64,000 nucleotides of DNA from Lewinellaceae bacterium (GCA_020636215.1 JACJYG010000005.1:682001-746000), one strand, 5' to 3'. Positions 53,488 through 62,136 are shown, counted from the first letter of the stretch. The notes: generated by a model from the letters alone, not told the origin. A program made the numbers and translations.

Positions 53488-54576
53488 TCACCCTGGAAAG
53501 TCTCTTTTTTTAAGGAAAAGCGCCAACAGTTCCTCCGCTCCCTGGAAAGAAGTTTTCTGTCCGGCTAATATGGCCGCCTCAATGCTTTTTAGCTTTTCCC
53601 GCACGGCCTGGTCCTGGAAAAAGGCCGCCCGGAGTTGATTGTCGATGGTTTCATAAAGCCAGTAGCGTGCCTGCTGCCGCCGATGTTGATCCATATAGCC
53701 ACTTGCAGAGGCCATTTTCCGGAAAGAAAAGATATGCTGCCATATTTCTGGAATGCCCATTCCGGTGGTAGCTGAGCAAATTTCGACGGTAGGCGTCCAT
53801 CCACTATCCTTTGGGGGAAAGAGGTGCAAAGCGTTACGGTATTCCTGCATAGATTGTTTAGCCAAGGCGAGGCGCTCCCCATCGGCTTTGTTTACGGCGA
53901 TCAGGTCAGCCATCTCCACGATGCCGCGTTTGATGCCCTGCAGCTCGTCGCCACCACCGGGTAGTAAAAGCAGCAGGAAGAAGTCGGTCATGGAATGCAC
54001 CGCTGTTTCCGATTGGCCTACGCCAACTGTTTCGATAATGATGATGTCAAAACCGGCGGCCTCACAAAGTATAATCGCTTCACGGGTTTTGCGCGCCACC
54101 CCGCCGAGCGATTCGCCGGCAGGGGAGGGGCGAATAAAGGACTGTTCGCTGGCGGCGAGCTTTTCCATGCGGGTTTTGTCGCCCAGGATGCTGCCGTGGC
54201 TCACCTGGCTGGTGGGGTCGATAGCCAGCACTGCCAGCCGGTGTCCCTGGCCCAGCAGATGCAGGCCGAAAGCTTCGATGAAACTACTTTTGCCAACCCC
54301 CGGGGTGCCCGTAATACCAATGCGCACCGATTGCCCGCAATGGGGCAGGCAACCTTCGGTTATGCGTTGCGCCAATGCCTGGTGCTCCGCCCGTCTGCTT
54401 TCAATAAGCGTGATGGCCTGGCCAAGGATCACCCGGTCGCCCCGCCTTATGCCGGCCACGTACTGTTCGGCGGTCAACTGAGGCCGTTGCCGCCGTTGTA
54501 GCTGCGGGTTGAGGTTGCCTGGTTGTGGTACACCGGGCTTTACTTCGGGTTTTGTCTTTTTTGGGCCGTGTGGCAT
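53488..54576 (-). CDS. meaB: MeaB-like GTPase (methylmalonyl-CoA mutase chaperone)
   Basis: This 362-residue G3E-type GTPase protects and reactivates the B12-dependent methylmalonyl-CoA mutase. Visible: the Walker A loop ITGTPGVGKSSFIEAF, the switch region AIDPTSQVSHGSILGDK, the ETVGVGQSE motif, and the base-recognition NKADGE. A helical C-terminal dimer arm ends the protein. The N-terminus has a basic, Pro/Gln-rich extension. The mutase itself is not in the window. Confidence 0.92.
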   Translation of the reverse strand: MPHGPKKTKPEVKPGVPQPGNLNPQLQRRQRPQLTAEQYVAGIRRGDRVILGQAITLIESRRAEHQALAQRITEGCLPHCGQSVRIGITGTPGVGKSSFIEAFGLHLLGQGHRLAVLAIDPTSQVSHGSILGDKTRMEKLAASEQSFIRPSPAGESLGGVARKTREAIILCEAAGFDIIIIETVGVGQSETAVHSMTDFFLLLLLPGGGDELQGIKRGIVEMADLIAVNKADGERLALAKQSMQEYRNALHLFPPKDSGWTPTVEICSATTGMGIPEIWQHIFSFRKMASASGYMDQHRRQQARYWLYETIDNQLRAAFFQDQAVREKLKSIEAAILAGQKTSFQGAEELLALFLKKRDFPG

Positions 54577-55290
54577 TCTAGCTTGCGGTGTATTTGTGTT
54601 GTGGAAAGCTCCGGAAATTGGGGATAGCCTCCTTTCAGTAAGTGTTAAAGTTTTTAGCGTTGAAATATTAGCATTTTAACAATATTAACAAGTGATTGAT
54701 TTTTAAATATTTATGGATGTGTTTGAAATTAACACATGTCGTTGGTTACCCTCCTGACTGGTTAAACTCTCCTAATTTGAGTTAGGCAGCGGTGGAGGCT
54801 ATTGACGGTTATTTTCTTTTTGCGCTTCTTTGTACCGAATGAATGAAAACAATCTACAATTACTTTGACACCTAAGAACCCTGTATACCTGGTAACAAAG
54901 AACCGTTGAAACAATCTACCATTAAGCTGAACCCCAGTTTTTCTTTAGTTACGCTGTTAGTACCTTCAAAACCGGATGAAAACATTGTAAGCTATGAAAG
55001 CTATGGAGGGGAAGATGATCGTTTTTCGTTTTCCCCTCATTTTTTACATAGCTGTTACCATTGAATATTGCTTCTTTAAATACCGGCCTCTCCGGAACGC
55101 GCTTAAACTCTGAAAATCCTGTAAAGCTATTCACCGTTTGCCTGCCCGGCCATGGCAATTATTTGGTTGAACCAGTGATTGCCGGACTCTCTAATCCGAA
55201 CCGGGCTGGCGGCGGTGGATTTTTGGGGCGTCTGCAAGCCTGCAAGTCGCACGTCTGCACATGGACTCCGTTGAATGTTTGCCTACTGAT
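54577..55290. other. 714-base gap without a convincing gene
   Basis: Several short frames exist, but none shows a recognised family or start. Elements seen: an AT-rich part (54640-54750); a repeated AAACAATCTAC (54847 and 54909, 62 bases apart); and an imperfect stem AGCTATG (54999-55005) with CATAGCT (55047-55053) enclosing GGGGAA/TTCCCC. It may hold a promoter and terminator for meaB and paaG, but no exact motif was found. Confidence 0.55.
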
Positions 55291-56073
55291 TCACCGCCCC
55301 TTAAAGACGGCTGTTCTTTTCTCCAGAAAAGCCTTCACCCCTTCCTTATAATCCTCGGTTTGGCCTGCAGCGGACTGCAATTGGTCCTCGATGGCCAATT
55401 GGGTGTTCAGGTCATTGGTCAGGGAGTAGTTGAGGGCGCGTTTGATGTAGCCGATGGCTTTGGTCGGCATTTGGGCCAGTGTTTCAGCCAGTTTTATGGA
55501 TTCCTCCGGAAATTTTTTATCGGGAAAAACCTTATAGATCATCCCCATTTGTTCGGCCTCCTTGGCCATCACCTTTTCGCCCAGCATCATCAGTGCGGAG
55601 GCTTTCTGGTAGCCAATAAGGCGGGGGAGAAAAAAGGTTCCTCCACTGTCGGGGATAAGGCCAATTTTGCTGAAGGCCTGAATGAAAGATGCCGACTCGG
55701 TGGCCACCACTACATCACAGGCCAGGGCGATATTGGCGCCGGCGCCGGCAGCCACGCCATTTACAGCTGCGACAATGGGCTTCTCGATCTCCCAGACGCG
55801 CCTGATGATGGGGTTGTAATGTTCCGTCAGGATGGTAGACAGTTCCGGCCCCTTTTCCGCAACGACTTCCTGCAGGTCTTGCCCGGCGCTGAAGGCCTTG
55901 CCCGAGCCGCTAATATAAATAGCGCGTACTTCAGGATTTTCTTTGCACAGGTCGAGGGTAGCCTGCAGGTTAAGGGCCATTTCCCGATTGAAACTATTAT
56001 ATACCTTGGGGCGGTTGAGGGTAATGAGGCCTACCTTGTTTTTTATTTCAAAAAGGATACTGTTTTCTTCCAT
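55291..56073 (-). CDS. paaG: Enoyl-CoA hydratase/isomerase family (PaaG-like)
   Basis: This 260-residue crotonase has the first-half oxyanion sequence (GKAFSAGQDLQEVV), NGVAAGAGANIALACD, and the PaaG-type active-site region FSKIGLIPDSGGTFFLPRLIG with Asp at the isomerase position, favouring ring-1,2-epoxyphenylacetyl-CoA isomerase of the phenylacetate pathway over a plain hydratase. The gene precedes (in transcription, follows) paaD by 30 bases, consistent with phenylacetate degradation. paaF or another hydratase remains possible. Confidence 0.78.
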   Translation of the reverse strand: MEENSILFEIKNKVGLITLNRPKVYNSFNREMALNLQATLDLCKENPEVRAIYISGSGKAFSAGQDLQEVVAEKGPELSTILTEHYNPIIRRVWEIEKPIVAAVNGVAAGAGANIALACDVVVATESASFIQAFSKIGLIPDSGGTFFLPRLIGYQKASALMMLGEKVMAKEAEQMGMIYKVFPDKKFPEESIKLAETLAQMPTKAIGYIKRALNYSLTNDLNTQLAIEDQLQSAAGQTEDYKEGVKAFLEKRTAVFKGR

Positions 56074-56103
56074 GCTGGCACTGTTTTTTGCAAAGCTAAT
56101 GGA

Positions 56104-56595
56104 TTAATGGCACTTGAAGTAATCAAATGGCTCCAGGCAATCCTTGCATTGATACTGCGCTTTACAGGGCGTGGAGCCAAAGTTGCTGACCATTTTGGTG
56201 TTGTCTGAGCCACAGTGTGGGCAGTTTACCTTTACTTCTTCGGCAAAGAGCGTCCCCTTGTCTGCCGTGCCATCGACCGGGGGGGCAATGCCGTACTTCC
56301 GGAGCTTGCGCCGTCCTTCTTCACTAATCCAGTCGGTCGTCCAGGCCGGGCTGAGGACACTGGTCACTTTCACCTCGTTGACCCCCTTTTCCTGTAGTGC
56401 GGCTTTGATATTGACTGTTATCATGTCCATGGCCGGGCAACCGGAATAGGTAGGCGTAATGACTACTTCTACCGCGCCGTCTTCATCGAGCACTATGTCC
56501 CGAATGATACCCATGTCACCAATGGTTAAAACAGGGATCTCAGGGTCGGTGACCGATTCGAGAATATCGCGGATGGTGTCTTTGGATTGAAGCAT
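56104..56595 (-). CDS. paaD: Phenylacetyl-CoA epoxidase subunit PaaD
   Basis: This 163-residue protein has an N-terminal MIP18/DUF59 domain (ILESVTDPEIPVLTIGDMGIIRDI, PTYSGCPAMDMI) and a C-terminal Cys-rich zinc-ribbon-like part (NCPHCGSDNT and CKAQYQCKDCLEPFDYFKC). This is the PaaD layout, needed for maturation of the PaaABC(E) epoxidase, probably for iron or iron-sulfur assembly. It is upstream of the paaG-like gene; the catalytic subunits paaABCE are not in the window. A MITE-like palindrome lies before it. Confidence 0.9.
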   Translation of the reverse strand: MLQSKDTIRDILESVTDPEIPVLTIGDMGIIRDIVLDEDGAVEVVITPTYSGCPAMDMITVNIKAALQEKGVNEVKVTSVLSPAWTTDWISEEGRRKLRKYGIAPPVDGTADKGTLFAEEVKVNCPHCGSDNTKMVSNFGSTPCKAQYQCKDCLEPFDYFKCH

Positions 56596-56610
56596 GGCAA
56601 TGAATGATTA

Positions 56611-56773
56611 AGAAGCTGTTTGAATTTAGTCCTTCAGTTTTATTATGCCTCTTTTTCCGCCACTCTGCGGCTTTTTTTCGCCCCGTACCTATGGGTACGA
56701 GGCTCAAAAAGAGCCTTGATTGACGAAAAAATTGCCTATAATAAATTCTAAAAACCAAATTAAAACAGCTTCT
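56611..56773. mobile_element. MITE-like long palindromic element, ~163 bp
   Basis: Ends are AGAAGCTGTTT (56611-56621) and AAACAGCTTCT (56763-56773), perfect 11-base inverted repeats. The arms remain similar inward (GAATTTAG, TTTTATTATGCC against TAAATTC, GGCAATT in reverse). The centre carries hairpins CGTACC-TATG-GGTACG (56684-56699) and GGCTC-AAAAA-GAGCC (56701-56715). No coding capacity, so a non-autonomous element (MITE) or long-hairpin repeat. The mobilising enzyme is not in the window. Confidence 0.6.
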
Positions 56774-56902
56774 AAGTGGCAACATGGTTTTATGGTTTGG
56801 AGCCCGGATGGGCTTTGGGCCGGCAGATCTACTATAGCGAAATTTGCACTATAGCGCTATTGCACTACAACTGTAGCCTCCTCAAGCTAACACCTGTTCT
56901 CC

Positions 56903-58234
56903 TCAGTCGGTTTTGACCATATCGAGATCGCGGACCATGAGCAGGAAAGATTGGGCAAAATCAGGCAAGCTGTCAAAGTTGAGGGAGCTGGAGGCGGGGT
57001 TCAGGCGAGAATAAAAGGGCTTATTGTTCTCCACAATCCGCGTAATCGCGCGTTTGATCGCCCGTTTGTCAAATTGCTTACTATCCGTATCGTAATATTG
57101 GACAGGGAAGCCCAAGGCTTTGAAATAATCCGATTCTACTGTTTGGTAGTAGAGGTGAAAGAGTTCGCGGTCAGGTTTAGGCACTGCGAAATTGAACATA
57201 CACTGTCCGACGATGAAGCCTGGAATGGCCAGGGCCACTGCCTCATAGCCGTGTTCCTTATACCAGTCCATATGGGATAGCTGGGCGTCAATGAGCCCGG
57301 CGACCCGGTCATGGGTGACGCTATGGGTGATGCCGAAAGTTGACTTGACGCGGTACATTTCCTTGAAAAATTCGCTTTTGTCACGCTCCAGTAAATGGCG
57401 GAAGCCTTTACAGAGCACCTGGTTTTTGGCTGCTGTGGGCAAGTTGTCGTTCTCGTAGTATTGTCGGTGCAGGTGCTCAAGGGTTTCCATCATAAAGCCT
57501 TCGGGCTTGATGAGGTAATCGAGCCGGTAAATCAGGTCTAACAGCAGATAGGCCATGCTGCCGGCATACTGGTTTTTATCGAGCTTGCCGTTATCGATTT
57601 CATACAGGGCCTGTTCAATCTTCTTCCGCAGGAAGCTGTATTTGGCTTCTTTTTCCGACAGCGGCAGGTCTTCCATATGAGAAGCATCGACGGCTTGCAG
57701 CATTTGGAATTCTTCCAGCAGCAGGTCATCCTGTTTGTCGGCTTTGGTGGCCAGTTCTTTGAGGGCGTAGTATAACTTGTAGGGAGAGCCGTCGAGGGTA
57801 TAGGTATCGAAAACAATGGTGATATTGCCTTCATCATCGAGGGCGAAGCGGCTATAACGCAGATTGTAATTCTGTTCCATTAACCGCCGCATAAACCCCA
57901 CGTTGAGCGCTTCGGCCCGGACGACTCTGGCTTCTACCCAGACTTTTTGCGGGCTAGCCAGGCCGGTAATTTTTTTCGATCCCTGATACAACTCAAACTT
58001 CAGGCCGCCTTTCGCTTCTTCATAGCGAACGTTATCCTCTTCTTCATCTCTCAGGTAGTAGAAGAACTGCTTATAACTTTCCAGGTATTCTTTTTTCTCG
58101 AATTGCTCAAGCGAGGTATCCCACGCCGTATAACGGGATCGGTCCTTGTAGGAGTCACTATAGCGCCCGAAGCTGATCTTCGGTTCTTCCAGTTCTTCTG
58201 ATTTGGCGCCAAACAGGCGGTCTAAGAGTCCCAT
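56903..58234 (-). CDS. Conserved-looking hypothetical cytoplasmic protein
   Basis: This 443-residue protein has no signal peptide or membrane helix. It starts MGLLDRLFGAKSEELEEP, then a mixed domain (~25-175) with KYDGAKGGLKFELYQG-type strands (GGLKFELYQGSKKITGLA and ITIVFDTYTLDGSPYKLYYAL), followed by a helical part (~180-440). The N-terminal part recalls YbjN/chaperone-like folds, but this is a weak impression. The AALAIPGFIVGQCMF stretch is hydrophobic but short. Unknown function. Confidence 0.65.
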   Translation of the reverse strand: MGLLDRLFGAKSEELEEPKISFGRYSDSYKDRSRYTAWDTSLEQFEKKEYLESYKQFFYYLRDEEEDNVRYEEAKGGLKFELYQGSKKITGLASPQKVWVEARVVRAEALNVGFMRRLMEQNYNLRYSRFALDDEGNITIVFDTYTLDGSPYKLYYALKELATKADKQDDLLLEEFQMLQAVDASHMEDLPLSEKEAKYSFLRKKIEQALYEIDNGKLDKNQYAGSMAYLLLDLIYRLDYLIKPEGFMMETLEHLHRQYYENDNLPTAAKNQVLCKGFRHLLERDKSEFFKEMYRVKSTFGITHSVTHDRVAGLIDAQLSHMDWYKEHGYEAVALAIPGFIVGQCMFNFAVPKPDRELFHLYYQTVESDYFKALGFPVQYYDTDSKQFDKRAIKRAITRIVENNKPFYSRLNPASSSLNFDSLPDFAQSFLLMVRDLDMVKTD

Positions 58235-58344
58235 TCACTCGATATTTTTGGAGAGAAAAGGTGAAAAAACAACGCAAGTTAACAAAAAGAAAAAGCAAGC
58301 GAAATCAGCTTTGGTTCTTTCCTTCATTCCAGGGCTTTTTCTTC

Positions 58345-59355
58345 TCATTCTGCCGCTTTCGGGCGAAAGTTGATGATCCAGCCGAAACTGGCCCAGACAA
58401 AGCCCGGAGAAAAGGGGTTTACCCTGAATGCTTCTTTTGGCATGCCTGCGATCTGCTCGAGGTCAAGCCGGTTGCTGCAGACATGCGCATAATGGCTCAG
58501 TTTGTAGAGGATGAGCACATACATGGCGTGGAAACAGAAGAGAAAATAATGGCGGCGCCAGTGGGCAAGGGTCGGCGCCATGAACGCCTCAAAAGTAGCC
58601 CGCCGTTCTGCACCTAGAAAACGGGCTGCATCCTGGAAATTTTCCCGGAACCGGATAAAAGTCGTGACGCCATCCCGGGCGTCCCTGGGCAGGTCCTGAG
58701 CGTCATTCAGGAACTGGATTAAACCACCCAGTCGATAGATTGCGCCTTGCAGCGGCTCCTCCAAGGCGGGGAACAGTGCGGCGCACAAGCGCAGGGACGC
58801 GCCCCCTTTCCCCCGGGTGATGGCCTCTGTCTCCTGCTCGCTGAGGCGGGCATCGAACTGCCGCAGGCTGGCAATCTGAAAATGAACCAATGCTAACAAG
58901 CCCTCCTTCAGCCTGGCCGCTTTGTCGGTATCCAATTCCGTCAATAGAGCCTGGTAATACAGGCCGAAGATCTTCTCGATGGCGCTGTTTTCCGCTCCGG
59001 GGTTAAGTAACAGCGCTTCTATCCTGGGGCCTTCCAAATGGTAATCATCCACCAAGATATCCGATAAACCGATCAAGGCGCCGAGGAAGCAAAATGCCCC
59101 CTCTTCCTCTTGGCTGATTTTGTGGCCGGCCAGTATTGCGATCAATTCACTCATAAATAAAGTGGACACCATGTACCATTGCATCTTGAGGAAAGCCCTT
59201 TCCGAAACAGTGCCATCATTAAGTTTTCTGGATTGGAGGATCACTGCTGAAGCCTTGCGCTTCACCCGCCGGTGGAAACGGCCGTTTTCCCGGTTGGCCT
59301 GAAAGGCCATCAAGGTGAAACGCAGTAAAAAAAGGATGTTGATCAAGTATCTCAC
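58345..59355 (-). CDS. Class I isoprenoid synthase-like all-helical protein
   Basis: This 336-residue helical protein has a motif with three Asp (LIGLSDILVDDYHLEG, about residue 100) and a late GGLIQFLNDAQDLPRDARDG (about 230), similar in spacing to the two Asp-rich metal sites of class I isoprenoid synthases of the squalene/phytoene or diterpene type. The first has D-x6-DD rather than a standard DDxxD, so the assignment is tentative. Hydrophobic ends (1-20 and ~280-305) may associate with the membrane. Product unknown. No sesquiterpene-specific neighbours are seen. Confidence 0.55.
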   Translation of the reverse strand: MRYLINILFLLRFTLMAFQANRENGRFHRRVKRKASAVILQSRKLNDGTVSERAFLKMQWYMVSTLFMSELIAILAGHKISQEEEGAFCFLGALIGLSDILVDDYHLEGPRIEALLLNPGAENSAIEKIFGLYYQALLTELDTDKAARLKEGLLALVHFQIASLRQFDARLSEQETEAITRGKGGASLRLCAALFPALEEPLQGAIYRLGGLIQFLNDAQDLPRDARDGVTTFIRFRENFQDAARFLGAERRATFEAFMAPTLAHWRRHYFLFCFHAMYVLILYKLSHYAHVCSNRLDLEQIAGMPKEAFRVNPFSPGFVWASFGWIINFRPKAAE

Positions 59356-59683
59356 GACGCTAATGTTGGAGGAAAGGGTGAGGTTTAAGGTTGCAAGGTA
59401 GTAAAAGGTTGATGTCCTAAATGATTTAGAATGCCCTTGTTTGCCTTTAGATAAGGCTTAGGGAGGTTAAGTTTCTGCATGTACGCCTGCTCCTGAACCT
59501 TCTCAACCCCTCAACGGGTTCCAGCCCGATTTTTTTAGAATAAATTATATGACAAATAAATACGAGGGATGATAAATCGCCATGTAAAGAACTCATGATT
59601 TTTCTGCGGTGTTAAATAAATAGAAAAGCTAGCCAAACGAGGCGCATAGCAGTACGCCCTGCGCTGGTCAAATCCCGGGAACC
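59356..59683. other. 328-base divergent gap with short repeats
   Basis: The gap separates the isoprenoid-synthase-like gene from the AraC-type gene. At ~59488-59520 CCTTCTCAACCCCTCAAC belongs to the CTCAAC repeat family. A long AT-rich run (59525-59600) may contain promoters. No gene is supported. Confidence 0.5.
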
Positions 59684-60052
59684 ATGAAACATCGAAAGCA
59701 GCGGTTACAGGCCAGGCAGCAGAAATGGCTTCAGGAAGTGGACCGTTATTTACGGGACAATCTTGACAACCATAATGTAGTCGTTGCCGATATCGCTTTT
59801 GCCATGTGCATGAGCGAACGCAACTTTTACCGCAAGCTAAAAAAACTGACTGGAATTACCCCCAATCAATATATTCAGGCCTTTCGGCTCAACAGCGCCT
59901 TTGAGTTGTTGAACAGTGGCCAGGTAGATACCGTCAAGGAACTGGCCGGCCGGGTGGGCTTCTACCATACCGATTATTTCTCCCGATTATTTGAAGCGTG
60001 TTATGGGCGCCGGCCCGTTGAATGGATCCATGAGAATACAGAAATGGCCTGA
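59684..60052 (+). CDS. AraC-family DNA-binding protein, stand-alone HTH
   Basis: This 122-residue protein is just an AraC DNA-binding domain: first HTH (VVVADIAFAMCMSERNFYRKLKKLTGITPNQYIQAFRL) and second HTH (VKELAGRVGFYHTDYFSRLFEACYGRRP). A basic N-terminal helix (KHRKQRLQARQQKWLQE) precedes it. No sensing domain is attached, so it may respond by level or by a partner. It is 305 bases before csgA on the same strand, the place where E. coli has csgD, so regulation of the curli genes is inferred. Confidence 0.8.
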   Translation: MKHRKQRLQARQQKWLQEVDRYLRDNLDNHNVVVADIAFAMCMSERNFYRKLKKLTGITPNQYIQAFRLNSAFELLNSGQVDTVKELAGRVGFYHTDYFSRLFEACYGRRPVEWIHENTEMA

Positions 60053-60179
60053 TGGCAGGATTGTGTGCTCTTTTGGCAGGATATTGCGTTTCGATAGCCA
60101 TTATCTTACCACCAAAGTTAGGATTTGCCCTTATGGCGGGGGGGTTATCCCCTCTTTTCGCAAAAGCGCTTAGTTACTA

Positions 60180-60211
60180 TTGTAAAGAAAAAAATTTCTA
60201 GTATTCCTTTG
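60180..60211 (+). promoter_or_regulatory. Possible curli promoter
   Basis: TTG (60180-60182), 21 bases, then TTCCTTTG (60204-60211), one base from TAnnTTTG. The csgA start lies 147 bases further, giving a long leader. The rest of the 60053-60357 gap has no gene. Confidence 0.35.
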
Positions 60212-60357
60212 TGGGCCAAACTCTAGAATCTCATCAGAAGAACCGGGAAGTAAAACTAATACGCAGGGTTTTACACTGCGTAGTAAAATTTTTACAACAC
60301 TAAATATCCAGCTGATGAGAGCAGTTGTACCCAAATGTAAAACCAAAAAAACATACC

Positions 60358-61458
60358 ATGAGAAAGTTAGTGATCCTTATCGCGGCTTTATTGGTTGGTG
60401 TTACGATGGCCTTGGCCCAGGCCAATAAAAGTACCATTAACCAATATGGCAAAGACAACGTAGCCGAAAACCAACAGTTTGGCAATGCCAACGTGGCTGA
60501 CGTTTACCAGAACTTTAATGCCAACACCTCTATCAACTATCAGAGTGGTGTAGCAAACGAATTGAGCAGTCATCAGGAAGGGGAGTACAATAATTCCTAC
60601 ACGACCCAGTATGGGGAGAGCAACAAGGCTGCTACGAGCCAGGAAGGTGTGTACAACTATTCCAATGTGATGCAGCAAGGACAGGAGAATGAAGCCGGCA
60701 TTAACCAGATCGGTTCCAACAACAGTTCGATGGTCGATCAGTGGGGCTATCAAAACAAAGCTGGTGTAGGCCAGGAAGGAGAGGGCAACAGCTCTTCCAT
60801 CTATCAAGGCAACTGGAAGAACGAAGCCCAGGTCGGCCAGATCGGTGATGGCAACTTTTCCGATATCGTCCAGATGGGCGATAATAATAAAGCCGGCATC
60901 AGCCAGGAAGGCAATTACAATATGTCCTTTGCCAACCAATGGGGCAGCGGAAACGAACTGCTCGTCAATCAGCTTGGCGATTACAACATCTCCAGCGCCG
61001 CCCAGAGTGGTTGGGTCAATAAAGGAGAAATTATCCAGAACGGCAACTCCAACCGGTCCGGCCTCAATCAATTCGGCGACCATAACGGCGCCAAGGTTGA
61101 GCAATACGGCAATGGCAACGAATCTTATGCTACGCAGATCAATCGCTACAACCAGGCCAAGGTCTATCAGGAAGGCGAAACCAATAAATCCACCATCCAC
61201 CAGGATGGTAGCTGGTTAATGGGAGGGTTCAATAATGCCGATGTGACCCAGGTTGGTACGTCCAACAATTCTGATATCACCCAACTCGGTGATATGAACC
61301 TGTCCAAAGTAGCCCAAACGGGCGACTCCAACGACTCCTGGATTTATCAGGAAGGTATGCTCAACCAGGCTGACGTTCTGCAGGAAGGCGCCGGGCATAT
61401 TTCCACGATCAACCAGTTGGGCGTTGGACACAATGCGAAGGTGGTGCAGAAGGATTAG
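60358..61458 (+). CDS. CsgA-like curlin with 31 repeat strands
   Basis: The ATG at 60358 gives MRKLVILIAALLVGVTMALAQ, a clean signal peptide (366 residues). The mature part can be cut into about 31 consecutive 11-residue units of the form x-x-x-x-x-Q-x-G-x-x-N, e.g. STINQYGKDN, EAGINQIGSNN, NSDITQLGDMN. Only one unit is longer (GSWLMGGFN near residue 280). In pairs, these give about 15 beta-arches, against five in E. coli CsgA. Gln and Asn ladders of stacked arches are the expected amyloid core. Exported by CsgG (below), it should be the major fibre subunit. Note that csgB-like follows after a perfect hairpin. Confidence 0.95.
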   Translation: MRKLVILIAALLVGVTMALAQANKSTINQYGKDNVAENQQFGNANVADVYQNFNANTSINYQSGVANELSSHQEGEYNNSYTTQYGESNKAATSQEGVYNYSNVMQQGQENEAGINQIGSNNSSMVDQWGYQNKAGVGQEGEGNSSSIYQGNWKNEAQVGQIGDGNFSDIVQMGDNNKAGISQEGNYNMSFANQWGSGNELLVNQLGDYNISSAAQSGWVNKGEIIQNGNSNRSGLNQFGDHNGAKVEQYGNGNESYATQINRYNQAKVYQEGETNKSTIHQDGSWLMGGFNNADVTQVGTSNNSDITQLGDMNLSKVAQTGDSNDSWIYQEGMLNQADVLQEGAGHISTINQLGVGHNAKVVQKD

Positions 61459-61547
61459 AATAGCTGATACGGTTGAGAAAAGTTGAGAAAGGGGCGATAA
61501 TATTCTGCTCTGTCTTAGCCTCAACCTCAACCTTAAAAGCACTGTCA

Positions 61548-61591
61548 GGGAAGAGCGGGCTATGCCATCTGGGTTAATTCCCGCTCTTCCC
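61548..61591 (+). terminator. Perfect 12-bp hairpin between csgA and csgB-like
   Basis: GGGAAGAGCGGG (61548-61559) and CCCGCTCTTCCC (61580-61591) form a perfect stem with a 20-base loop, 24 bases before the csgB-like start. No T-run follows, so it is not a clear terminator; it may protect the csgA 3' end, block or slow ribosomes, or give partial termination. Upstream GGTTGAG/CTCAACC repeats (61475-61532) add structure. Confidence 0.6.
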
Positions 61592-61614
61592 GAAGCGCTA
61601 AACAAAACAATACT

Positions 61615-62136
61615 ATGAGAAAACGGGAAGCATTGACCCTGCTGGCTTTCGCCGTATTCAAGGTTTTGGCCTTCACACAGGCGGGGGAAGAAGAAATTCT
61701 CCTGCGGCAGGTGAGTGAACAAGGCGCCAATACCGCTTTCATACAACAGGCAGGCTCCTTCAATCAGGCTTACCTCTTACAGATCAATAACCAGGCGGCA
61801 ACTATCCGCCAGGCAGGCTCCGACAATGGGGCTTTTTTAATGCTGGAAGGTTCCGGCAATAATGTTTGGGCCATTCAGGAGGGGGAAGGCAATTTTTATC
61901 AGCTAAAGCTGGAAGGCGAAGATAATCGCCTCAGCCTGTCTCAAAAAGGGCGCAATAATACGGTCTTACAAGAACTAAGCGGCGCCCGGGAGGCCTACCT
62001 CATCCTTCAGCAGGATGGCGACTACAACCGATTGGAACAGCGGGAGGATGGCGGGTATGGCCGTACGCTGCCGGTTCGGATAAAACAGCAGGGCGACGGC
62101 CTGCGCCTGATCATTGAAAGCATCTACCCTAACTGA
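61615..62136 (+). CDS. CsgB-like curlin (possible nucleator)
   Basis: This 173-residue protein has a hydrophobic N-terminus (TLLAFAVFKVLAFTQA) acting as signal peptide, followed by about seven curlin-type units (FIQQAGSFN, TIRQAGSDN, AIQEGEGN, SLSQKGRNN), less regular than in CsgA, and a C-terminal part with basic residues (GRTLPVRIKQQG). In E. coli CsgB the last repeats anchor to the cell and nucleate CsgA. The lower regularity and basic end suit this. Its stop (62134-62136) lies 4 bases before the next gene. Confidence 0.8.
   Translation: MRKREALTLLAFAVFKVLAFTQAGEEEILLRQVSEQGANTAFIQQAGSFNQAYLLQINNQAATIRQAGSDNGAFLMLEGSGNNVWAIQEGEGNFYQLKLEGEDNRLSLSQKGRNNTVLQELSGAREAYLILQQDGDYNRLEQREDGGYGRTLPVRIKQQGDGLRLIIESIYPN

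Noticed and set aside
55061..55351. Plus-strand open frame in the gap before the PaaG-like gene
   Set aside because: No signal, no family, and it overlaps the crotonase gene antisense.
60121..60160. GGGG-TTAT-CCCC hairpin after the AraC-type gene as a terminator
   Set aside because: The stem is only 4 bp and the T-run is interrupted; too weak to call.
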